From: Hydrotalea sp.
Lineage (GTDB): Bacteria; Pseudomonadota; Alphaproteobacteria; JASGCL01
Length of the DNA: 51,654 bases
NCBI GenBank assembly: GCA_030054115.1
Contig: JASGCL010000003.1
Coordinates: forward strand, 18,134 to 69,787
Reading direction: 5' to 3'
The notes below the pieces were generated by a model, which worked only from the letters and a program-made list of their open reading frames with translations, had not been told where the DNA came from and searched no databases. Below are positions 46,627-51,654 of this stretch, piece after piece; position 1 is the stretch's first letter; each line of letters starts with the position of its first letter. Made by a program: the position numbers and the translations under genes.

Positions 46627-48013
46627 AGTGCATTTCCTTTTTAATTCTTGCCAATTGTTGCAGGATTGATTGTTTGCCGGTTGAACCAAAGGATTGTTTC
46701 ATCGCCAGCGAATTATCGGGGGTGAGGTTTTTAACCATCGCCGGTGATAGGTTGCTGTCGATGGCTTGCAATTCATCGCCTGGCATATTGCACAAATCGC
46801 ACCCCAGGGCAATGGCGCGTTTTACGACTCGCGCGGTTAGTTGATAGGCGGTGCGAAAATCCATGTTTTTTTCCTGCACCAATTTATCGGCCAGGTCGGT
46901 GGCGGTGGCAAAACCGATATTGGCCATTTTTTTCATTGCTTCCTTATTAATCGTGATGGTGCTTAACATACCGTGCACCGCCTGTTGCATCAGGGTTATT
47001 GCCCGCGCGCCGGCGAACAGGCATTCTTTATCCTCCTGCATGTCCTTGGCGTAGGCCAGGGGCAGTGCCTTCATCACGATGGCCAATTGATTGAAGCAGG
47101 CAATCACCCGCGCCGATTTGCCGCGCACCAATTCGGCGGCGTCGGGGTTTTTTTTCTGTGGCATGATGGAGGAGGTCGATGACCATTCGTCGGCGATGGT
47201 GATATAGCCAAAATGGGGCGATGCCCACAGCACCATTTCCTCCGCCATGCGCGACAAATGCACCGCGTGGATGGCGGCATCGGCCAAAAAATTCATAAAA
47301 AAATCGCGCGATGAAACGGCGTCGAGCGAATTGTTGCTGGGGCGGGCAAAGCCCAAGGCCCGGGCGGTCATGGCGCGGTCGATATTAAAACTGGTGCCGG
47401 CCAAGGCACCCGACCCAAGCGGGCAATCGTCGTGCAACGACAGGGTATTTTCAAAACGTTTTTGGTCGCGCGAAAACATTTCGTCATAGGCCAAAAAATA
47501 ATGGGCGAGGGATATGACCTGCGCCATTTGCAAATGGGTATAACCCGGCATGATGGTATCAACATGGTTTGACGCCAAGTCAAACAATACCCGCCGCAGG
47601 TTTTTAACCTGGCCGATGGTCGCCGTGATTTTTTTGCGCAACCATAATTTGCTGTCGGTCATTACCTGGTCGTTGCGACTGCGCGCGGTGTGTAATTTGC
47701 CGGCGGTCGCACCGATAAGTTCATGCAGGCGGTTTTCGATATTGATGTGAATATCCTCCAAATCGTCGCGCCATTTGAAATCGCCATTTTCGATTTCTTC
47801 CTTGATTTGCTTTAACCCCTCGGCAATTTTTTGTGCATCAAGTTTGGTGATGATGCCTTGCGCCGCCAGCATGGCCACATGGGCTAGGGACCCGGCAATA
47901 TCCTCCTCATACAAAACCTTATCAACCGCGAGGGAGGAGTTTAGCTCGCTCATGCCGTCGGCCATGTCGTTTAAAAAACTGGTGCGTAAAATGTTATCCT
48001 GCTTGTGGGCCAT
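46619..48013 (-). CDS. argH: Argininosuccinate lyase
   Basis: Final step of arginine synthesis, cleaving argininosuccinate to arginine and fumarate. SLAHVAMLAAQG, the conserved SSxMPxKKNP-type signature (SSIMPQKKNPDAAELVRG) and LPLAYAKDMQEDK are present. 464 residues, like other bacterial ArgH. It heads a unit argH-lipoprotein-lysA-M23. The 105-bp divergent region to the aminotransferase gene holds its promoter. Confidence 0.97.
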   Translation of the reverse strand: MAHKQDNILRTSFLNDMADGMSELNSSLAVDKVLYEEDIAGSLAHVAMLAAQGIITKLDAQKIAEGLKQIKEEIENGDFKWRDDLEDIHINIENRLHELIGATAGKLHTARSRNDQVMTDSKLWLRKKITATIGQVKNLRRVLFDLASNHVDTIMPGYTHLQMAQVISLAHYFLAYDEMFSRDQKRFENTLSLHDDCPLGSGALAGTSFNIDRAMTARALGFARPSNNSLDAVSSRDFFMNFLADAAIHAVHLSRMAEEMVLWASPHFGYITIADEWSSTSSIMPQKKNPDAAELVRGKSARVIACFNQLAIVMKALPLAYAKDMQEDKECLFAGARAITLMQQAVHGMLSTITINKEAMKKMANIGFATATDLADKLVQEKNMDFRTAYQLTARVVKRAIALGCDLCNMPGDELQAIDSNLSPAMVKNLTPDNSLAMKQSFGSTGKQSILQQLARIKKEMHYE

Positions 48014-48118
48014 GAATTTTTATATCAAACATCGCCAAAAAAAGAAAGATATAAGAGGGCGTAATAAAATCACATTGCCAGATTGTGTTGGCACAGAAAT
48101 TGAGTTAATAAAGACCCA

Positions 48119-48976
48119 ATGTCGGTTTTCGCCCATAACCTATACCAACCATTTTCAACCGCCGTGGTGTCGATGCACGACCGCGGCCATGGTTTGGGCG
48201 ATGGGGTTTATGAATATATCCTGGCGTGGCATGGCCGGCTTATCGACCTGGAGCCCCATCTTGACCGGCTTTATCGGTCGTTGCAGGAAACCGACATCAG
48301 CAACGCCATCAGCCGCGCGGCGTTGCGTTTAAAAATTATCGATTTTTGCCGCCAAAACCAATTGCGCCACGGCGGGTTATATTTGCAAATAACCCGTGGC
48401 ACCGCGCCGCGCGACCATTATTACAGCCACGATTTAAAACCCAACCTTAGCATGATGGTGAAACATTACCGCATTGACGACCGCGCCACGATTGAAAATG
48501 GCGTGGCGGTAAAATCGCACAGCGATTTTCGTTGGCAACGGCGGGATATTAAGGTCATATCGCTTATCGCCAATTGCATGGCCAAACAATGGGCGCGCGA
48601 TAACGGCGGGGCGGAGGTTGCTTTCCACAATGACCAAGATATTATCAGCGAGGGTGGTTCGTCGAACCTGTGGCTGGTGGATAAATCGGGCGTGCTTCGC
48701 ACCCATATTGCCGACCATGAAATTTTGAACGGCATCACCAAATTAATGGTGGAGAAGGTGGCGCGTGATAATGATATTCCGCTGGAATGGCGGGCATTCA
48801 CCCGCGCCGAATGTTACGCCGGTCGCGAAATGTTTTTAACCAGCACGTCGCAAATCGGCGTGCCGATAACCATGCTTGATGATAAAAAAATCGGGCAGGG
48901 AACACGCGGGCCAATCACGAAAAAAATTCAAGCGGCCATTACCGCCGAAATGCTTAAGCAACCAATTATATTATGA
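48119..48976 (+). CDS. D-amino acid aminotransferase-like class IV PLP enzyme
   Basis: Fold-type IV transaminase, 285 residues. MHDRGHGLGDGVYEY (about 19-33) is typical of D-amino acid/branched-chain class IV; the catalytic Lys145 is in RRDIKVISLIANCMAKQ, and E178 in SEGGSSNLWLV binds the cofactor nitrogen. The DIKS-type context favours D-alanine aminotransferase over IlvE, so it may make D-Ala or D-Glu for peptidoglycan. The downstream HAD gene starts 9 bp after its stop. Confidence 0.82.
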   Translation: MSVFAHNLYQPFSTAVVSMHDRGHGLGDGVYEYILAWHGRLIDLEPHLDRLYRSLQETDISNAISRAALRLKIIDFCRQNQLRHGGLYLQITRGTAPRDHYYSHDLKPNLSMMVKHYRIDDRATIENGVAVKSHSDFRWQRRDIKVISLIANCMAKQWARDNGGAEVAFHNDQDIISEGGSSNLWLVDKSGVLRTHIADHEILNGITKLMVEKVARDNDIPLEWRAFTRAECYAGREMFLTSTSQIGVPITMLDDKKIGQGTRGPITKKIQAAITAEMLKQPIIL

Positions 48977-48985
48977 CCTTACTTC

Positions 48986-49639
48986 ATGACGAACATTTCA
49001 CGCCCGAAATTAATTATTTTTGATTGGGACAATACATTGGTCGATAGTTGGGATATTATCCACGATTCGATGATGGCGACATTTGACCGGTTGCGGATTA
49101 AACGCCAGTGGGAGAGCAAGGCCGAAACCCAATTGAACGGACAACATTCGCTACGCGATAGCTTTCCCAAAATTTTTGGTTGCCAATTTATGAAGGCGCG
49201 GGATGTGTATTACGAGGAATATATCAGCCGGCACCTGCGCGAATTAAAACCACTTACCGGCGCGGCGGAAACCCTGGCCGCGCTCCATGACCAACAAATA
49301 ACCATGGCGGTGGTCAGCAATAAAAATCACCCGGTGTTGTTGGCGGAGGTCGCCCATGTTGGTTGGGGCAAATTTTTTTCGGCCGTGGTGGGGGCGGGGC
49401 ATGCGGTGCGCGACAAACCCGACCCGGCACCATTTGCCGCCGTCATGGAAAAAATTTACGGCGCGGAAAAAAATTGGCCAGCGCGCAACCAGATTTGGTA
49501 TGTCGGCGACATGAATGTTGATGTTACCTTCGCCCGCGCCATCGGCGTTGTCTCCATCATGATTCCCATCGAACCATTAAAACAACCAGCGGACAGGGAG
49601 CTTAAGCAGGTGGCGGAGTTGGTGGGGTTGGTGGGGTAG
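48986..49639 (+). CDS. HAD superfamily hydrolase (phosphatase)
   Basis: 217 residues: motif I FDWDNTLVDS (nucleophile D13, acid/base D15), motif II MAVVSNKNHP, motif III lysine in RDKPDPAPF and motif IV YVGDMNVDV, with an alpha-helical cap between about 20 and 90. Similar to phosphoglycolate phosphatases, but the true substrate is unknown. The last ~35 residues, from the ARAIGVVSIMIPIEP stretch on, are encoded by sequence duplicated at 50025-50139. The end of the protein has ELVGLVG, part of a 9-bp repeat. Confidence 0.85.
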   Translation: MTNISRPKLIIFDWDNTLVDSWDIIHDSMMATFDRLRIKRQWESKAETQLNGQHSLRDSFPKIFGCQFMKARDVYYEEYISRHLRELKPLTGAAETLAALHDQQITMAVVSNKNHPVLLAEVAHVGWGKFFSAVVGAGHAVRDKPDPAPFAAVMEKIYGAEKNWPARNQIWYVGDMNVDVTFARAIGVVSIMIPIEPLKQPADRELKQVAELVGLVG

Positions 49640-49674
49640 CGGAAAAGTTGTTAGTGTATTTTCTTCTACCGGTA

Positions 49675-49703
49675 TTGACAACGCATTTAGATTGTGCTAT
49701 AAA
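49675..49703 (+). promoter_or_regulatory. Consensus sigma-70 promoter of a candidate small RNA
   Basis: TTGACA (49675-49680), a 17-bp spacer and TATAAA (49698-49703). The -35 is perfect and the -10 matches five of six. No ORF with a ribosome site follows within 200 bp on this strand. Transcription should start near 49710. Confidence 0.7.
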
Positions 49704-49709
49704 AAAATT

Positions 49710-49774
49710 GTTGGAGAGAGATAAGATACGATTATCCTGCCCCTTCCACAAGGGTTTGCGGGTCGTTTTTTTTT
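49710..49774 (+). ncRNA. Candidate ~65-nt small RNA with an intrinsic terminator
   Basis: From the promoter start point a short purine-rich 5' part (TTGGAGAGAGATAAGATA) leads to a two-part hairpin: CCTGC (49736-49740) pairs with GCGGG (49758-49762), and CCCTT (49741-49745) pairs with AAGGG (49750-49754), loop CCAC, with a TTT bulge. Three bases (TCG) later a run of nine T (49766-49774) ends the unit, an intrinsic terminator. AGATAAGATA (49719-49728) is also perfectly complementary to TATCTTATCT (49774-49783), so a longer read-through product could fold differently. I do not recognise a known RNA family. The GGAGAG motif may be an anti-Shine-Dalgarno target site; this is inference. Confidence 0.55.
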
Positions 49775-49783
49775 ATCTTATCT

Positions 49784-49804
49784 GCAAGGCTTCCACCCCC
49801 TTGC
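49784..49804. repeat. Hairpin after the candidate small RNA
   Basis: GCAAGG (49784-49789) and CCTTGC (49799-49804) with a 9-nt loop CTTCCACCC. The CTTCCAC sequence also occurs in the small RNA terminator loop. A TATAAT hexamer lies 5 bp beyond (49810-49815 region). Confidence 0.5.
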
Positions 49805-49893
49805 TAGCTATAATGTGTTAAGTATTTGAAAGGTGACTTGCATATTATAGTTACCGACGATTTGTATACGAGACAATTATAAGAAAAGCAACC

Positions 49894-49986
49894 AAAAAAA
49901 GGACGAAATTTTTATAAAAAAAGGACAAAATTTTTATAAAAAAAGGACAAAATTTTACAAAAAAAGGACAAAATTTTACAAAAAAA
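49894..49986. repeat. 22-bp AT-rich tandem repeat, four copies
   Basis: Four copies of a unit AAAAAAAGGACAAAATTTTT, with GGAC at 49901, 49923, 49945 and 49966 (periods 22, 22, 21). The first copy has GGACG; the third and fourth end TTTTAC rather than TTTTTAT. Slippage is a likely origin; a protein or RNA binding array is possible. Confidence 0.9.
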
Positions 49987-50024
49987 CAACCTTTCCGCCC
50001 GCTCATGGCAATAAGTTAAAGTGG

Positions 50025-50139
50025 CCGCGCCATCGGCGTTACCTCCATCATGATTCCCATCGAACCATTAACCCAACCGGCGGACAGGGAGCTTAAGCAG
50101 GTGGTGGAGTTGGTGGAGTTGGTGGAGTTGGTGGGGTAG
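50025..50139 (+). pseudogene. Duplicated 3' end of the HAD gene
   Basis: This stretch matches 49534-49639 of the HAD gene, in the same orientation and frame through to the TAG, with about six substitutions in ~85 nt plus one extra 9-bp GAGTTGGTG unit. It would encode RAIGVTSIMIPIEP...ELVELVELVG but has no start. The 5' border is sharp at CCGCGCC. The antisense strand of this copy encodes the tail of the neighbouring gene. Confidence 0.9.
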
Positions 50140-50749
50140 CTATTTTTTTCTGCAATTGCGCTTTTTCTTCCTCTGCTTTCTTCTTTGCATCTTCTTTTAC
50201 TTGCTTTTCTTTTCCATAAAGAAAAAGCGCAACTTCTATCTCTCGCAACTCCATCTTTTCTATTCTTGCCGCTCTTTTTATTGCACGGGTATAGAGAATA
50301 AAATCATCAGCATTATATTCATCAAGATTCAATGCCTTGCCAACCCTGCTGTCAAAGATAGCGTATTCATTAGGATAGCAAAAATGTAAGACTTTCGAGG
50401 TCGCTGCTAACAACTTATCATCAGTGCAATTTATATTATCAGCAATATCTTTTATAGTATCTGCGCTTTTTAATATATCGCAATTCTCCATTTTTTTTAT
50501 TAAACTGTTTGATTTTATTTTTGAATTTCCTATAAGTTGATAGGGCATCCAGCTATATATGGGGTAGACAATTAAATCACGCCTATTTTCTTTTATTAAA
50601 ATTTTGGCAATTTCTAGCAAATGCTCATAGGCCTGAGGTGCTACGTCAGGATGGTCTGCAAGGCTTGGCAAATAATTATTACTTCGCTTAACCTTGTCAT
50701 ATATCTCCTCAATAACATCGGCAATAGTCTTAATTTTATCATCTGTCAT
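50093..50749 (-). CDS. Unrecognised protein with a Pro/Thr tail from the HAD-tail copy
   Basis: 218 residues, mostly alpha-helical, AT-rich in codon use. The core (about 90-150) has ATSKVLHFCYPNEYAIFDSRVG, a pattern seen in some uncharacterised proteins, but I cannot assign a family. A charged helix (about 170-200, KEKQVKEDAKKKAEEEKAQ) is probably coiled coil, and the final ~17 residues are ATPPTPPTPPTPPPA, read from the antisense strand of the duplicated HAD tail (50093-50139). No signal peptide. Upstream is the lipoprotein gene 27 bp away on the same strand. Possibly a recently acquired gene whose original stop was lost or replaced. Confidence 0.6.
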   Translation of the reverse strand: MTDDKIKTIADVIEEIYDKVKRSNNYLPSLADHPDVAPQAYEHLLEIAKILIKENRRDLIVYPIYSWMPYQLIGNSKIKSNSLIKKMENCDILKSADTIKDIADNINCTDDKLLAATSKVLHFCYPNEYAIFDSRVGKALNLDEYNADDFILYTRAIKRAARIEKMELREIEVALFLYGKEKQVKEDAKKKAEEEKAQLQKKIATPPTPPTPPTPPPA

Positions 50750-50776
50750 AAAAAACCCTTATCTCTCATGCATATA

Positions 50777-51229
50777 TCACCAATTGCGATGCGATCCATC
50801 AACAATTATCTGCCCTGATAAATTGACGAGATTTGATTTTAAAATGCTAAAACAAATTCCTGTTAAAGAATAACGATAATCCGAATCCTCATCGTTTTCA
50901 AATTGGATTATTCCGTTAACATCTACGTAATAAATAAATGATTGAAAACCAACATATGCATCAAAACGATTTTTTGCGTTCAATTCACCACATAGGAATT
51001 TTCTTTTGAATTTGGTTATCACTAGTAAATTCTCAAACTGCACAGCTTTTGGATCGAATGTGATACCTCGAATACCTCTTAAAGCGTCTGCTTGAAATTG
51101 CGCATTTGGTCGTTTTTCAACATAGCCAGTATAAGTTTTTGGATTAAACGGAACACCATATAACTCGTCCCTCCATGCCGCGCATCCAGTCAATAAAATA
51201 ACGCTTGCTAATAATAAATATTTTTTCAT
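50777..51229 (-). CDS. Small lipoprotein, unrecognised
   Basis: 150 residues. The frame opens earlier (51280), but ATG 51229 has a strong GGAG (TTTAAAGGAGCGAAG) just upstream and begins a lipoprotein signal MKKYLLLASVILLTGC with lipobox LLTGCA. The mature part is soluble with several aromatic residues and two later cysteines (FLCGEL, TGICFS) that could form a disulfide. No domain is recognised. Composition is strongly AT-rich, like its neighbour and unlike the rest of the window, which suggests acquisition. The Asp after the lipobox position +2 is Ala here, so outer-membrane sorting is likely. Confidence 0.65.
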   Translation of the reverse strand: MKKYLLLASVILLTGCAAWRDELYGVPFNPKTYTGYVEKRPNAQFQADALRGIRGITFDPKAVQFENLLVITKFKRKFLCGELNAKNRFDAYVGFQSFIYYVDVNGIIQFENDEDSDYRYSLTGICFSILKSNLVNLSGQIIVDGSHRNW

Positions 51230-51391
51230 CTTCGCTCCTTTAAAGTAGATAAATTCATAAAAGAATACTATGCATAACAAAAGATAGAGTCAAGAAAAAA
51301 TTAACGGAAAAAGCGATTAAATTAGGCATTTCGCCCCTCATACCAGTCACCCCAGCCGCAAGTTCTCCGCCCTCTAAAATCCTCTCCCGTC

Positions 51392-51428
51392 ATTCCCGAA
51401 ATGTTGCCTTAGCAACATTGTCGGGAAT
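51392..51428. repeat. Palindromic repeat with 16-bp stem
   Basis: ATTCCCGA then AATGTTGC (51392-51407), loop CTTA, then GCAACATT, a bulged G and TCGGGAAT (51412-51428). Every arm base is paired except the single G. It resembles dispersed intergenic palindromes. Not copied elsewhere in this window. Confidence 0.8.
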
Positions 51429-51432
51429 CCAC

Positions 51433-51551
51433 TTCCGAGGCATCGCCAGTTAAAGGAAACGAAAGGGCAATAGAAAAGGAATCTGCAAGCCATCCAAGCG
51501 AAATTTTTGCACCAAAACCCTTTCGCAGTTTTCCATTGCGACGCCTCGGAA
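51433..51551. repeat. 119-bp element with inverted ends
   Basis: TTCCGAGGCATCGC (51433-51446) and GCGACGCCTCGGAA (51538-51551) are inverted ends with 13 of 14 positions matching. The interior is unique in this window and does not encode a protein with a start site. A small nonautonomous mobile element is possible; target-site duplications are not clear. Confidence 0.5.
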
Positions 51552-51562
51552 ACAATATACTT

Positions 51563-51588
51563 GCCCTCAAGTAGCGGAGCGGTAGGGC
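51563..51588. repeat. Solitary copy of the GCCCTCAAG palindrome
   Basis: GCCCTCAAG, then TAGCGGAGCGG and TAGGGC: one copy of the family seen at 1-91, 3501-3596 and 28400-28494. This one has the GGAGCGG variant found in the first nth copy. No 35-bp array is visible before the window ends. Confidence 0.85.
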
Positions 51589-51654
51589 GAACCAAGGGCT
51601 ATTTTCGGACGGCGGGGGAGGCGAAAACGCGACCCGCCGAATCGGCTTGGGTTG

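Larger units (their letters stand above)
49640..50092. other. Intergenic region with candidate RNA, tandem repeats and a gene-tail copy
   Basis: About 450 bp between convergent genes with no complete CDS. In order it holds a promoter (49675-49703), a candidate small RNA (49710-49774), a GCAAGG/CCTTGC hairpin (49784-49804), a CTATAAT...ATTATAG inverted pair around 49808-49850, a 22-bp tandem array (49894-49986) and the 3' copy of the HAD gene from 50025. Confidence 0.6.
51230..51654. other. Gene-free end of window with nested repeats
   Basis: No credible gene. The region holds three palindromic structures described separately (51392-51428, 51433-51551, 51563-51588). The final 60 bp are GC-rich and contain TTTCGGACGGCG, similar to the TTTCGGACGCG that follows the repeat inside nth (about 28497), suggesting a shared element border. 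Confidence 0.5.

Noticed and set aside
49894-50749. Type III toxin-antitoxin RNA repeats with toxin
   Set aside because: The tandem repeats are not followed by a same-strand toxin gene; the next gene is on the other strand and unrelated.
51230-51280. Longer N-terminus for the lipoprotein gene
   Set aside because: The extra 17 residues precede a perfect lipoprotein signal, and the ribosome site fits ATG 51229.
51374-51595. Reverse-strand 73-residue protein
   Set aside because: Runs through three palindromic elements; no ribosome site or domain.

Overview
The window reads as chromosomal DNA of an alphaproteobacterium, probably free-living. I infer this from the gene content and order: an ispG-hisS-prfA-lepB-rnc-era block, argH next to a tiny lipoprotein gene and lysA, a NifU-like Fe-S scaffold with an N-terminal Nfu domain, a UvrA whose first zinc finger begins C-P-V-S, and a type III ornithine decarboxylase. 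Intact lysine and arginine genes argue against a highly reduced symbiont. I cannot assign a genus. Most of the window looks moderate in GC; the last ~2 kb is clearly AT-rich.

Layout. 1-5.7 kb: a PuuA-like gamma-glutamyl ligase diverges from a non-pyrrolysine MttB-family methyltransferase, followed by a Kup potassium transporter; short palindromic repeats lie between them. 5.9-8.1 kb: divergent GT2 and GT10 (fucosyltransferase-like) genes. 8.1-14.3 kb: a forward housekeeping cluster (isoprenoid synthesis, tRNA charging, translation termination, signal peptidase, RNase III, Era). 14.3-21.5 kb: ornithine decarboxylase, then three tandem NylB/class C beta-lactamase-like serine hydrolases and three DUF805 membrane proteins. 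21.6-25.5 kb: an Nfu-type scaffold, a small membrane protein with a consensus promoter, an exported ankyrin protein and a putative outer-membrane protein. 25.7-27.7 kb: rho and plsC.

27.8-38.4 kb is a long reverse-strand run: hflX, rpmI, rplT, pheS, pheT, uvrA, yggT, folD, nth. 38.5-42 kb carries a YfcH-like oxidoreductase, typA and a short CDF-like membrane protein. 42.1-48 kb is reverse again: tRNA-His, an MFS transporter, an M23 peptidase, lysA, a small lipoprotein and argH. 48.1-49.6 kb holds a forward D-amino-acid aminotransferase/HAD phosphatase pair. The last 2 kb contain a candidate small RNA, a 22-bp tandem array, a duplicated tail of the HAD gene, two unrecognised reverse-strand genes and several palindromic repeats.

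The most unusual signals are: (1) a 26-bp palindromic element that occurs as 35-bp-period arrays between genes and also lies in frame inside the 5' end of nth; (2) a candidate ~65-nt RNA with a consensus promoter and an intrinsic terminator; (3) a duplicated HAD 3' end whose antisense strand encodes the Pro/Thr tail of the neighbouring protein; (4) the triplicated serine hydrolase and DUF805 cluster. Similarity statements are by eye; no database search was possible.
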